Shown here one piece after another: positions 1 through 11,938 of a stretch of DNA of 64,000 nt. Below the pieces are notes generated by a model. The model saw nothing but the letters and a program-made list of their open reading frames with translations, had not been told where the DNA came from and made no database searches. The DNA comes from Pseudocercospora fijiensis CIRAD86 (Eukaryota > Ascomycota > Dothideomycetes > Mycosphaerellales > Mycosphaerellaceae): NCBI RefSeq assembly GCF_000340215.1, contig NW_006921538.1, positions 4,629,606-4,693,605 of the forward strand. The letters run 5' to 3'. The translations under genes and the position numbers were made by a program. How positions within the stretch are numbered: the first letter of the stretch is position 1; every line of letters begins with the position of its first letter.

Positions 1-242
1 GTAATTAAGGATAGTAGATAATTAGCGAAGATCTTATTAACTGCTTTATAGCGATGCGACAGATTTAGCGACTAAGAGGGCTAGATAATAGTAACTCTGC
101 GTCTGCCGACGACGACGATAACGACGAGTAGATTCTGTCGCGAAATAGTAAGGCAAGGCTAGCCGAACACTAGGTATAGCTACCGCTTAATACGGCTACT
201 AGACAGCGCCGATAATAGCAAAAACTTCGGGCGTACGCCTAA
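1..242 (+). pseudogene. 3' end of the E1 unknown large gene (copy A)
   Basis: This is the last part of the gene seen in full at 50,688-55,634. The frame holds an acidic stretch (DDDDNDDE) encoded around positions 106-130 and ends at a TAA at 240-242. Earlier TAG/TAA codons in the frame sit where Gln would fit and are read as RIP products. The 5' part lies outside the window. Function unknown. Confidence 0.6.
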
Positions 243-714
243 AACCGTAGTTATACAATAAGTGTATACTAATAAAGAAACTTTAGGTACGTACCTATTT
301 AATACGTAGAATAGGTATATACCTAAAGTTCCTTTATTTGCGTATAGTCTCTATAACATTTAATCGTATAGTTGAAGTAGATATAGGCCGGTTAACTAAG
401 TAGATAGCGCTTAAATGAGATTGAATAGCGAGCGACTAGCGCACTACTAAATAAACAAATAGCCTATTATATATAATAGCGTATAATCTAGGTTTATTGC
501 TTTGTCGACTTTGCTAGACTAGCGTCGAGAATAATAGGATTCTATTACACTATTATTGTTCTATATGCTTAGAATAACAAAATTGCTATATAGTACTAAC
601 CTCTCTTTATCCGGAAGCTATACTATACTATTAGAGATAGAGCCTCGTAGTGTAGGTAGAAATCTCGACTTGCAAAGTCGGAAATTAGCATCTCGGAAGA
701 GGCGTTCTCTACTA
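243..714. other. E1 spacer, copy A (left of LINE)
   Basis: No reading frame with helicase-like or other recognisable content was found. The stretch contains one P1 palindrome pair at 279-333 and then AT-rich sequence, and is colinear with 55,635-56,108 of copy B. A short open frame inside it (556-747) is not supported by the matching sequence of copy B and runs into the LINE. Confidence 0.6.
279..333. repeat. P1 palindrome pair
   Basis: Two arms, each nearly self-complementary (AACTTTAGGTACGTACCTATT and AATAGGTATATACCTAAAGTT types), face each other across about 13 bases, so the whole is an inverted repeat built of palindromes. The same unit lies at 55,674-55,728 in copy B. Confidence 0.85.
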
Positions 715-728
715 CTATATATAGCGAT
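715..728. repeat. Target-site duplication, left copy
   Basis: CTATATATAGCGAT is repeated exactly at 5627-5640. Copy B has it once, at about 56,110-56,123, with the flanks joined directly. It marks the LINE insertion point. Confidence 0.92.
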
Positions 729-779
729 TACCGTAATAGGCGACTAGAACTAGAAAAAAAAATAGTAGCGAACAATCAG

Positions 780-1950
780 AGACGAAGGGAAGACAGTTAA
801 GAAGGAAGGGAGGACGAATAGAAAGCACTATATACTAGGGTAGAGGAGGTGCTAAAGGCGGAGGATAGAAGAACCCCTAAGAGAGCATATAGGATAATAA
901 TCTCAGAACTCCTTAGAGGACTGAAAGCAATCCACAACTAGGCAAGCTACGTAATTACAAAGGTAGCTAATACAGTCGTAGTAAAGATTACGAAGAAACA
1001 ATAGGAGGCAAGCCTAAACTACCGCACCTAGGTAGCAGTAGCTAGTTAGGAGGCGCTAAAACCCCCGAGGACAGTAGTTAGAGTCTATATTACGGACCTA
1101 TAGGAGCAAAAGGAAATCTAAGGACTTATAGGGAAAGAGATTATAGAAAGAATTGCAGTTAAAGAGGTAATTAGGGCTAGGAACGAAGGTAAAGGGGTAA
1201 TTAAGCTGTTTATAGCATAAGAGTAGGACAAAAAGAAGCTAGAAACACAAAAAGAATAGACAACCAAGATAGGGAAAACAGCAAAGGTCTCCTAATAACA
1301 GTTTATAATTATAGCCTATAGTATAACAAGAAGCTTTAAGGAAGAACGGGATATTAAGAGCCTATAGAGACAAAACCAAGCTACATACCTAGGCCTAAAG
1401 ATCACAAAAGTAGCATAGATTAAAAGGAAAATCGAAGAGACTAAGAAGCAGTCTTCCCTAATTATCTAGGTAGGGAGTATAGAGCAAGCTAATATAGTGC
1501 TAGACTAGGGGTTGTTCTAGGACTTTAAAAGATTAGAAACAGAGATACATAGAAGCAACTATAGGATAATATAGTGCTTCAAATATTAACACTATAGACA
1601 CTTAGTAGCTAAGTGTATAAAGACAACCAACACTTGCTCCTATTATATAGGGGATTACTAGGTCAAAGAATACAAAGCACACAAGGGAGAAGCAAGATAT
1701 ACATACTGCACTAAAAGACACCCCTCTTAGGCGAAGGAATGCCTAGTAAGAATACAGGCAGCTAGGAAGGCAAAGGAAGCTAGAATCAATATACTAAAAA
1801 GATACATAACAAGCTAGGGCAGCTAGGTGTAGAAGCAACCTAGCTAAGTGCTATAAAAGAGGTCTAGACAAGATAATAGGTTTATATTTAGGGCCTTACT
1901 AGTATAAGAGAGTTACTAGCAACTAGGGAGACTAAGATACCTTAACATTA
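780..1950 (+). pseudogene. LINE ORF1 (gag-like, zinc-knuckle protein)
   Basis: The ORF1 protein would bind the LINE transcript. The clearest part starts at 1575 (TGC) with Cys-Phe-Lys-Tyr, then a His and a Cys at knuckle spacing; the second Cys now reads Tyr, a TGC-to-TAC change. A second Cys-containing group follows, with a TGC at 1707-1709 and a later Lys-Glu-Cys as in the second knuckle of fungal LINE gag proteins. Several TAG/TAA codons interrupt the frame at Gln or Trp positions. The start is not clear; I place it shortly after the 5' end because the frame reads as protein from about there. The end, just upstream of ORF2, is approximate. Confidence 0.7.
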
Positions 1951-2029
1951 CAGGAAAGGAAGCAGGGCAGACAAAGCTTAGTTAAATGTTAGTCTAAAGT
2001 AAGGGAAGACTAAAGGAAAACTTATAGGG

Positions 2030-5000
2030 AAATAATATAGATAAAACCTAATAAACATTGCAACATTACTAAACATTATATAGTACAATATCAATAAGAG
2101 TAAAGACAAGGTATAGAGGAGCTTCCTTTAGGCACTAAACCTAAAAGAACATTATATTATTGCAATCCAAGAGCCCTAGCTTAACCTACATACAAAGAGA
2201 CTAGCAACAGTTAAAGACCTAAGATACTACCTAATTATCTATAACTAGGGAGCCCTAAGGACATACATCTATATTAGTAAGGAGATAGATACAGAAACCT
2301 AGTAGGCTATACTATAGGAGGATAGGGACCTAACATTAGTTTAAGTAGAGATATCCTAAGGTACACTCTAAGTCTACTATATATACAACCTACTACTAGA
2401 CTTAAGAAGCAGTACCTAACTGAAAACCCTAGAAAGACTACCTAGAGTTATCTAGGGGAACACCTACTAAATCCTACTTAGGGATTTCAACCTCTACTAC
2501 CCCCTCTAGGGCTTAGACTTTACCCTAGCTTACTACTTCCTAGCAGGAAGGCTAATTGACATATTAGAGAGGGAAGGAATAGAAATTGTTACCCTAAAGG
2601 GACTAATTACTTAGGAGGTAAGAGGAAGCAGTAGCATACTAGACCTATGCTTTGTATTACATTAGATTAGGAATAGGATTACAAGATATAGGGTCAACTA
2701 GGAACTAGAAGAATTATTAGACTACTTCCCGGTATAGATTAAGCTAAATGTCTAAGCCAATTAGGAAAGGGAACTAGAGGAGAAGCTTAATTAGAAAGGT
2801 ACTAAATAGGGTAGGATTAGGGAGGAACTAGAAAGGGACCTAAAACTAGAGGAACTCTTAATAAAGCACCTACTAAGGCTAGAGGACATTGATAAGGTAG
2901 TAGAAGAACTAACAGGAATCCTAAAACAGGTAGCTAGAAAGCATACCCTAGCAAAGAAACGTTTACTATACTAGCAACTATACTAGACTAGTAAGTATAT
3001 AAGGAAGGTTAAAGCAGCAAGGAAGGCTAGGAGGCAGTAGACACAAACCTATACCTAGGAAGCATAGGACAACTATAATAAAGCCTGCTAGGAAAAGAAG
3101 ATCCAGATTAAGAAAGACAAGATACAAGAATAGAGATCTACAATAGGAATAATTACAAAGAAACTAGAGGAGATATAGAGGATAGCTAAATAGGCAAGGA
3201 GGCCTAAATAGGAAAAGAATATACTACTACAATTCCTAGACATTATAGACTAATAAGGACAAATGTAGACTATAATAGAAGGGAAAGCAAGAGCCCTAGG
3301 CTAACACTTCTTCTATAGAAAAGTATAAGCAGACCTATTAGACATAAAGGAGGAAGAATAAGAGACTCTACTACTAGGTACACTAAGAGACACCTAGGTT
3401 AAACCCGAAACTATTAAAAGGATCCTAAAGAAAATTCTAGGCAACAAGGCACTAGGAGAAGATAAGATCTACAACAAACTCCTAAAAGTATATAGGAAGG
3501 GGCTAGCCCTAGTACTAGCTAATATCTTTTTACAAAGCCTAGTACTAGGACACTACCTAAGACTATTTAGGAAGTCCCTAACAGTAGTGCTAAGGAAGCC
3601 CTAGAAGGAAGACTATATATAGCTCAAGGCCTATAGACTAATAGCCCTACTTAATATAATAGGCAAGGTGCTAGAAAAAATTGTCGCTAAAAGGCTAACA
3701 ACCTTTACCGAGGAAAGGAACATCCTTCCTAAAGGCTAGATAGGAGGAAGAAAGAAGAGGTTAATACTAACAGCTATAGAACTAATTATAGAACAGATTA
3801 AGCATATCTAGCACTATAGTTAAAACTAGGTAGCAACCCTCCTCTCCCTTAATATCTTAGGAGCCTTTAATAATGTCTCTTATAAAAGACTCCTATATAT
3901 ACTTAAATAGAAAGCTATACTAGACTAGATAGTCCAATTTATCCAGTCCTTCCTATAGGAAAGATCGATACAGCTTATTCTAAGCAAATTCAAATTAGAC
4001 CTAATGCTAACTAAAAAGGGAATCCCTTAAGGATTAATACTCTCCCTAATCCTCTTCCTTATCTTTATAGCAGACCTACTCCTACTCCTAGAATTAAAAA
4101 ACACATTAGTATTAGGGTTTGTAGATAATACAAACATCCTAGCCTAGTCTAAGACAATAGAAACTAACTGTAAGATCCTAGAAGAGAAGCACTAAGAGTA
4201 TAAAAAATAGGCAAAGAGGCATAGAGCAAAATTCGCCCTAGAAAAGTACTAGCTTATCTACTTTAGCAAGGCTAAATTAACCTATAATATAAAGCAATCA
4301 ATCACTATCTAAGGCTTTGAAACCCAACTATTAGCAGAGCTTAGGGTACTAGGGATCTAGCTAGATCCAAAACTAAATTAGGGACTATAAGTAAAGAAGG
4401 CAAAGTAGAGGGCAGATGCTAACATACAATCCGTTAATAGGCTTATAGCCTCTATATAGGGGGCTATATTCGAGAAAGCCAAAGTTATATACAAAGCAAT
4501 TGTTAAGCTAGTAATGCTATATAGAGCACAGATATAGATAGCCTAGGAGAAAACACTAAAGAGGATTAAGTAACTAGTTAGCAGGTCCCAAACCTAAAGC
4601 CTAAAGAAAATCCTAGGAGCATACAAAACTATACTAACAAGGGTAGTGGAAATAGAATTAGGGATCCCACTAGTCAAACAATACTTCAAGGGGCTAAGAC
4701 ACTAATATACAGCAAAGACAATAGAATACCTAGCCTAACAGACTATCTAAAAGGCACTAGACAAGATAAAAGCCTAGTATATTAGGACTAGGAGGCGAGA
4801 CAGACTATAAATAACTCCCTAGAAAGTTAAAGACCTAGAGCAATATAGAGTCTTAATAAGAGAAATGCTAGAGAAAGAGCTTTAGGGACTAAATATAAGG
4901 CTAAAGGAAGACAAGCTAAAGGGAGAGAAACAAAGCCTAGTAGAATCAATTACTAGATACCTATAGGAGCAGGAATAGAACAAAACACAAGTTAGACTAG

Positions 5001-5580
5001 GAACCCTAAAGGCACTAATCAAATTTGGTCAACATAACTACTAGCTCTATAAGGACCTAAATAGGGCCGAGGCAAGCCTAGCTATCTAAATCAGATCTAA
5101 ACACATTAGACTCAGATCTTACCTATTTAGAAGAAACGTCCTAGGAATTGAAAGCAGAGCGTGCTAATATAGCTACTAATCTTAGAACCCTAAGTATATA
5201 CTGCTAGTCTGCCCTTAATAGTTAGAAGGTAGAAGTAATTAGAGACTAAAAGCAATAGAAAGGGAATACGACAAGCTAATCTAGAGTAAAGAAGACCTAA
5301 AGAGGATAGTAAAGTAGATTATTAAACAGGGATTTGTACAACAATTCGTACTAGTAAGGGAAACTAAGGAGTAGATAAGAAGGAGGGAAGAAGAGGGGGA
5401 AAGAAGGGCAGGGCAGTAGGCAAGGTAGTTAGAGGGTAACAACTATAATACTAGTATACCCTAGAGGAAGGAAAATAAGGAAACGAGGAAGATTAGCACT
5501 TGTAAATAGGATAGGAGGGAGGTTTTTACCAACTAAGTTAGTTTCCTACCTAAAACAATATATAGAAACAGACCTACATA
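2030..5580 (+). pseudogene. LINE ORF2 (endonuclease-reverse transcriptase)
   Basis: The N-terminal part is an APE-type endonuclease; an IQEP(W) motif lies at about 2163-2178. The reverse transcriptase domain spans about 3420-4330: a KALGEDKI block (canonical KAPGPDGI), YRLIALLN (YRPIALLN), GIPQG at 4019-4033 with Gln as TAA, and the catalytic box at 4118-4129 reading FVDN where the family has FVDD, so the second catalytic Asp was lost by a TG-to-TA change. A C-terminal CX3CX6HX4C motif starts at 5162, with its second Cys and its His now Tyr. Stops occur throughout at Gln and Trp sites. No RNase H domain was recognised. Clearly non-functional. Confidence 0.9.
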
Positions 5581-5610
5581 GGCCGAAAGGCACTACAATA
5601 GGCAAATGAA

Positions 5611-5630
5611 ATATCTATCTATCTATCTAT
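5611..5630. repeat. LINE 3' tail, ATCT simple repeat
   Basis: About four ATCT units end the LINE just before the right target-site duplication. A simple-repeat tail in place of poly(A) is known in some fungal LINEs. Confidence 0.8.
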
Positions 5631-5640
5631 ATATAGCGAT
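5627..5640. repeat. Target-site duplication, right copy
   Basis: CTATATATAGCGAT is identical to 715-728. It is followed by E1 sequence that continues the interrupted copy A. Confidence 0.92.
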
Positions 5641-5904
5641 CTATATTCACTCGGAGCTATAGAACACCGCTAGATATTCTATTATACTGTCTACTTAATA
5701 TATAGATTACTGTAGCTCTTAACCCTTATATATACTATAGGGTTATCGAGGACGACAACGAGGTAGACTAACTTTACTTAATAGGCCCTAAATTCTTTAT
5801 ATAGTTAACTACTTAAGGAACGAAATTATTACGTAGTTGTATAAGCTAGAAGGACTATAATTAATTAAATAAAGACGTTGTTACTTATTTATATACTTAT
5901 ATAA

Positions 5905-7536
5905 TTATTTATATAATTTAATGTTACGGAGACTGTTTCTATAATCGTAGTATTATATACCTAATCTAAGAACATTACCTTTAAGTAGCGTAGGGTTCTC
6001 TTCCTCTGTCGACACTTTACGTAGAGTAGCCGTACCCTCTTCTATTACTAGCAGCTCGCGTTCCTTCGCTATACTTAGTCGCTATAGTACGACGAGCGTA
6101 ATATCGTTATCGTACGCCTCCTCCCCCTCTAGAAGTTCGATTAGAGTTATATCTACTATGCCGTTCGCTAGGTAGGCGATACTATAGCGCTACTAATATA
6201 TAATCGTTCCTAAGACTTTAACGTTACCTTCGAGGTTAAATGCCCCGATTCCGATCTCGTACTCTATCTCGCTATATAGCAGTTTAAGGTTATAGCGAAG
6301 CGCCTTAACATCCGCTATCGTAACGTTAAAGTCCGGTAGATAGTAATAAACTAAGAAGCGATACTACATTAACAGCTAAGTTTTCTTATCGAGTCTATAC
6401 CGAGTATAACGCTTAAGGCTAAATATACCTTTAGTCTTATTACCTAGATCGGTAACAATCTAATATAAACACTAGTGCTTCCTATAATCCGGCGACCGTA
6501 GCTACGCCGCGCGAGAAACTAGAACATTATATATAAAACCGCTATATACGAGTACGACCGATATTAAGCAAAATCTAGTATATACCGCTAATCTATCCGC
6601 ACTTTGCTATACGTCTTTCAACTACCGCCGATCCTTATCTCGTATATCCTAGAGTCTAGAACGTAAGGTCTATATAAACCGGAAACATACGAGGGCGACG
6701 TTATAGAGTCGTAGAGGTACTAACGCCGAGCTACGACACCCGAAGAATGCATTATAATAACTTAAGTAGAGGTTGTCTACGAGGTGCTTAACGAACAGCA
6801 ATTAGTCGTATATAGACCGCGACTACTGCCTTAGTACACTCTCCGAGCTTAAGTTAATATATTCGTCGAGCCTCCTTTAACTACGTTCTCTATCGCATAG
6901 GTAAAGGTTATTCCCGAGACTATATAGCGGTCTAAATGCGGCTAACAATTGTACTATCGTACTAGGCCTACTATTATTATAGCTACTCGCATTAATTAAC
7001 ACCTTATAAGACGTCTCCTATAGCATGTTCTCGGGCGTCGGCGCTAGCCGCTAAGGACAATAAGGTAGCAAGCAACTACCCTATATAATCGAGAGTATAC
7101 GGATATATATCGTTAAACTCCGTACCGGCAATAACGAGAAGTAGCGTTTGCGCTTCTTAATAGGTAAAGGAGGATCCGACTTCGTCTTAATTACGACCTC
7201 GCTAAACCGGAGACTAGGCCGTATACTCGCTATTGCTATCCGAACCGCTTCGTCGCTATAGTTAGTAAGTATAGGTATATATAATAAGGGTCGCAATTCG
7301 GGACTACCGTTAATATAGAGAGCGACTAGGACCGCCGTATATATCTAATCCTATGCGATAGTTCGAGTCTAACTATCGATACCGAACCCCGCCGGCTAGC
7401 GCTTGTATTGTATCTACTGCTCCCTATCTATACTATAGTTATAAGCAACCTAGACTTTACAGTCTCTATACCTAACGTTTACTAGGTAGCGTAGGATTTA
7501 ATCCTTTAGCTCGATCGATAGTTTAGAGAACGACAT
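5905..7536 (-). pseudogene. F-box-like protein gene of E1, copy A
   Basis: Read from an ATG at 7536-7534 to a stop at 5907-5905, the frame is 544 codons long with no frameshift; the internal stops are TAG/TAA at sites where Gln fits. The N-terminus (SKLSIELKDQILRYL) resembles an F-box start, the module that links target proteins to SCF ubiquitin ligase; this rests on one short motif and is tentative. The rest is not recognised. The longest stop-free stretch is 7081-7296. The gene is divergent from the SNF2 gene that starts at 7942, sharing a 405-bp spacer with P1 palindromes. Copy B (56,388-58,019) has the same length, which supports this start and end. Confidence 0.65.
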
Positions 7537-7941
7537 CCTCGCCTTAGCTAGATAGTAGTATAAGGCTATTATAGTAAGCAGCAATTATAAGCGTTTAATA
7601 AAACTTTAGGTACGCACCTAAAATTTCCTTACGTTATACCTTATATAACCTTATATAACCTTATAGGCTATTACCTAATACTAGTACGGCTTAGGGTTTA
7701 AAGCAAATATCGCTATTAGACGCGGCGAATACCGCTAGCGGGGAACACGTAGTCCGTACGTAACGCAACTTTTCTTCTTTTACAAACCTGCTCCCTCTTC
7801 TTAACTTAAACATTAATATTAACCTTCCGTAGCACTTACTATTACTAGTACTAGAATAGGTGCATACCTAAAGTTTCTTTAAAAACACTAACAGTTAAAC
7901 TATTTTCGAAAGAAACATATTACTATAATCGAGAAAAAACT
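7537..7941. promoter_or_regulatory. Divergent promoter region of E1, copy A
   Basis: This spacer separates two genes that start in opposite directions. It contains a P1 palindrome at 7603-7625, a P1 half with GGTGCATACCTAAAG near 7859-7878, and three near-identical short AACCTTATAT units at about 7635-7665. Copy B shows some non-RIP differences around 58,150-58,230. Promoter function is inferred from position only. Confidence 0.5.
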
Positions 7942-8430
7942 ATAGCTATAAGTTCCCTACTTATCCCTAGCGCGCGTAAGCGCAAATTAGGCACTAGTCC
8001 GCTAAGCGACCTACCGCAAACCCCGACGTCTACTACTAAGAAGCAGTATACTATACTACTTAGCCTCGGCGATCCTTCCCCGAAAGAGTCGCTAGTAAAG
8101 AAGGCTAAGACCGCTAATACGCCTAAGAAGTTAACTAAAGCTAAGTAGGACAAGACTATCGGTATAGAGATAGACTAAGATAAGCTTAACCTAGCCGAGT
8201 AGAGGTTTAAGGAAGGTCGCGTTAACAGCTTTAAGGACATTATAGACAAGACCCGCGGCGTAGTAACGGCCCTATCCTATAGTTAAGGTGTCTATATAGC
8301 CGCCTACTCTACTAGATCTATTAAGAACGAGACTACCGTAGGAGCTATAGAGATCCTAGTCGGCGACTAGTTCGTACGTATAATAACGAAGCTCGAGCTA
8401 GCGTTTAAGTATTTCTGCTTATATCGCGTC

Positions 8431-8753
8431 GTAAGTGTAATAGGCCTAAGTATATCCCCTTTTTTCATTCTTTTTTTCCTTTACCGTTACATCGATTCTG
8501 CTTAAGAGATAAAACTTTAGGTATATACCTGTTCTACGCGTTAGGTAGGTGCGTACCTAAAGTTTCCTTAAAACACTACGATTTAGGTATACGCCTTAAG
8601 TTAACTCTAAAGATAAAACTTTAGGTATATACCTATTCCGCGCATTAAATAGGTACGTACCTAAAGTTTCTTCGAAGGTTTATAATTTAGGTATACGCCT
8701 AAAGTTTCTATATTCTTAATTCTCTTCTCTAGAATAGTACTAAGTTATTATAG
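8431..8753 (+). repeat. Intron 1 of E1 SNF2 gene, with P1 palindromes
   Basis: The donor is GTAAGT at 8431 and the acceptor TTATAG ends at 8753. Inside are two P1 pairs (about 8513-8566 and 8611-8668) and two P1-like single arms (8579-8605 and 8685-8712). The reading frame resumes directly after the acceptor. Confidence 0.75.
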
Positions 8754-10254
8754 CGAACATTTAGTAAATACGAGAGCGCGTCGGCTAAGTACGCTAGACC
8801 CCTAGCGGGTACTCGCCGTAAAGCTAGACTGACTAAGCGTAAGGGCAAACAGCCCGTTTTATTAGAATACGTTAGCGATAGCGAAGACGCCTAAGGTTTA
8901 GACGATGTAGTAGAGTAAGACTCTAATAACGACGTCGATAAGATAGATGTCGACGAGAAAGATAGCAGTAACTAGTAGAGCTACCGACTCTAGCTTACGC
9001 CGAATAAGATCCTTAAGACTATCTCTAGCTTTACTAAAGGCTAGATTAAGGTTAAGAGTATAATAGCGGAGGACGACGACGAGGCAGATCGCGCTCTTAC
9101 GGGCCCGCGCTATCCCGATACCGTTAAGGGCAACCTAAAGCGTATAGCCTTTGTCTACATCCGCGCCGTATAGAAGATAAAGGTTATTCTAGACTCCCTC
9201 GATCCTATAATCGATCGGCTAGATCTAGCGTACATTCCTACGTTCTTCGTAGGCACTCCTACTATGCTTTATAGACCTACTCTCTAGCTAGTCTACCTAG
9301 TCCTAGACCTAGATATATATAGAGAAGACCTCTATCGAGGACTACTACTCTTATACCTATATAACAAGATAAAGAATAAGAATATTAACGCCTCGGTTAA
9401 CCTATTACTCGAGCTAATAAGGATCTCCCGCGTCGCTACTACTACTACCCCGGTCTATATCGACCTAAAGGCTAGCCGAGTAAATACTAAAGAGTAGGAA
9501 GAGCGTATAGGCAATGTTATAGAGACATTACTAAACCTCGTTAAGAAGGGTCTATATAATAGATCTGCTACTATAGAGATATAGCGTATATAAGGTAATA
9601 CCGATCCGGATACTACGCTTAAGACGTTCGACATTTCGCCTAAGCGTAGCAATATAAATCTAGGGACTAGCCTACGCCTAGACAACTTTGCTAATAATAA
9701 GGCGCGTATCGCCTATATTAATAATATTGTCCTTACTACCGGTAGCGCGCGTCTATATCTATAGCTTTTTAGCGATCCTACTAAGATCGAGCGCCTAGGG
9801 TTCGATACCGTAATACCTAAGGTTAATATAGGCGAGGTATAAGCCTTCTAATAGCGTTACGCCGAAGATACTAATAATAAGCGTACTAGCGCCTATAATA
9901 CCGATAGTACCCTAGTTATCGATAGTAAGATATTTGCGCTTATTAACTCCGCTATAAACTAGAAGAGCGCTAAGGCACCTACGTTCGAGGATGCCTATAC
10001 TTCGCTCGATATTATACCCGAAACATTAAGCGTGCTAGACGGCTTTACTAAGTTAGGGTTTAAGGCTATATACTACGGGCTAAGCTTGTAGCCTTAGTAG
10101 GTAACTAGTATAGCGTACCTTAAGCGTATAATGCTCTCTCCTACTCGGTTCGCTATTATAGGCGACGACGTTAGCCTCGGTAAGACTATTTAGGTCCTCG
10201 TTACAATCTGCGAGATAGCGAAAGAGACTACCCGCTAGATTAAGGTCTACGATA

Positions 10255-10418
10255 GTAAGCTTTCCCTACGATTTATTATAAAACTTTAGGTACGTACCTA
10301 TTCTTACGAGATTTAGGTACGCGCCTAAAGTTTTATTATTTCCGATCGTTATAATTTTTAGGTATACGCCTAAAGTTCCTTCCTACTAACAAAACCTTTG
10401 CTAACTTTTCTTATCTAG
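10255..10418 (+). repeat. Intron 2 of E1 SNF2 gene, with P1 palindromes
   Basis: The donor is GTAAGC, the branch site GCTAAC is at 10,400-10,405, and the acceptor TCTAG ends at 10,418. P1 arms lie at about 10,278-10,345 and 10,352-10,375. The intron follows 22 codons after the Lys-Thr of motif I, in phase 1, the same place as in genes c and d. Confidence 0.85.
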
Positions 10419-11838
10419 ATAAAGTCCGTTCCCGCGTAAGCGTCGTAATAACTAATACTACTACGAAGTACCTAGTAGACTATCCCGACTAGTTCCCCCT
10501 CGACCGAACGCCTAAGAAGCGTAATATTATCGAGAAGATATAAGCTAGCGACGAGGCATTTAATCGTAATGCCTCTATAAACAAGGCTAGAGCGGAGCTT
10601 AGTCTACGCCCTAAATACCGCCTACCGATTATCGTCTGCCTACCGAATAGTCTTACGGCTTAGCTTACTAATACCGGCATATACTTCTACGATCTAGAGG
10701 GTAACCGTTCTAAGTATATCTATATATATACGTTCTATTTACTCGGCATTAAGAAGAATTAGCGAGATAATTAGTTTGCTAAGTCTACGCCTATCCCTAC
10801 GAACCTCGAGGCTCTAAAGAGTTAGTTAGCTATCTAGAACGGCGATAACGAACAGACATCGCGCAATCTAGTACTTACTACCTACTAAGCACTATCTAGA
10901 CAGATCCTCGAGGTCGGATCGACTGTTAGGGTTTCTAAGAAGCGAACTATAGCTATTAACGAAGATAACGAGGACGTCGATAGCCTCGCGGGCGATGTCT
11001 TAGACGACGAGGATAGAGGCACTACGCTTACCGACCTCTAGTAGGCGGACCTTATAATATTAAACGTTCTACTTATCCCCGAGGACTCCTTCTCTCTTAT
11101 CGCGGCCGACGAGGGTTATACGGTAGGCAATCCTAAGGCTAATTAGACTAACGTATTATATAAGTTACGACCGTAGAATAGTATAGCTATTATTACTACT
11201 ATAGTTATTCGTAACTACGTATATAATATAGCGTCGATTGTCCGCTTTAGTTAGCGCTAAGTTAAGAACCTCCTAGATTTAGGTTCTAACCTAAAGAAGA
11301 ACAATATAGACGTCGATAAATATAAACGTCTATCTTATAAGTTCGAGACACTCTACGACTATAACTAGAGTAAGATTCTAGATACCCCGTATAGGCTTAC
11401 GGGCTGCCCGGATCTCCTACTTAACTAGTACTACCTAGCCGCGCTCTATCCTAAAGCGATCTATAAAGCGATAGGTAGTACGACAAATATCGGCTTCGTA
11501 ATGCTACTGCTTCTAAGTCTAGTCTAAATCCGCTATATTAAGGGCTAAACGATCGTCGCGAATAGCGTCGACTATCGTATCGGCACCGATATCCTACCTA
11601 TATACTTCTATAATATCGAGATTCGTATAGACGATACTAGCTATACGATCTATAATAGAGCCTATAGGTAGTTTACTAATACGGTAGATAGTAAGCGTCT
11701 ATATACTATAGACGAAGACGATAAGACTAGTTATAGTACTAGCCTACGCCGTTAGCTTATACTAACCTCTAATAACCCTATTAGCTCGGTTATGCTAAGG
11801 CGCTACTTAGATACGAGTACTAAGCTTATTAACTTATT

Positions 11839-11938
11839 ATAAGTTTTCTAAAACTTTAGGTATATATCTTTTTTAGCTACGATTTAGGTGTATACCTCAA
11901 GTTTCTATATTTTAGACATTACTAACCTTTTGTTGTAG
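11839..11938 (+). repeat. Intron 3 of E1 SNF2 gene, with P1 palindrome, RIP-altered donor
   Basis: The donor reads ATAAGT where GTAAGT is expected; the preceding T makes it a TpG-to-TpA target. The branch ACTAAC is at about 11,920 and the acceptor TTGTAG ends at 11,938. One P1 pair lies at 11,850-11,912. Phase 2, after codons for INLL, the same position as in gene d. Confidence 0.8.

Larger units (their letters stand above)
729..5626 (+). mobile_element. Non-LTR retrotransposon (LINE), RIP-damaged, nested in E1
   Basis: The insertion is about 4.9 kb, flanked by a 14-bp duplication and absent from E1 copy B. It has a gag-like ORF1 with zinc knuckles, then an ORF2 with endonuclease, reverse transcriptase and a C-terminal Cys/His motif, and ends in a short ATCT-repeat tail. 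The order and the RT motifs fit the Tad1-like group of fungal LINEs; that group assignment is from general family knowledge. CA and TG dinucleotides are more frequent than in the surrounding E1 and CpG is scarcer, so it has a different mutational history. Many Gln and Trp codons are stops, so it cannot move. Confidence 0.93.

Noticed and set aside
729..5626. LTR retrotransposon
   Set aside because: No long terminal repeats; the RT motif order, zinc knuckles, simple-repeat tail and 14-bp duplication fit a LINE.
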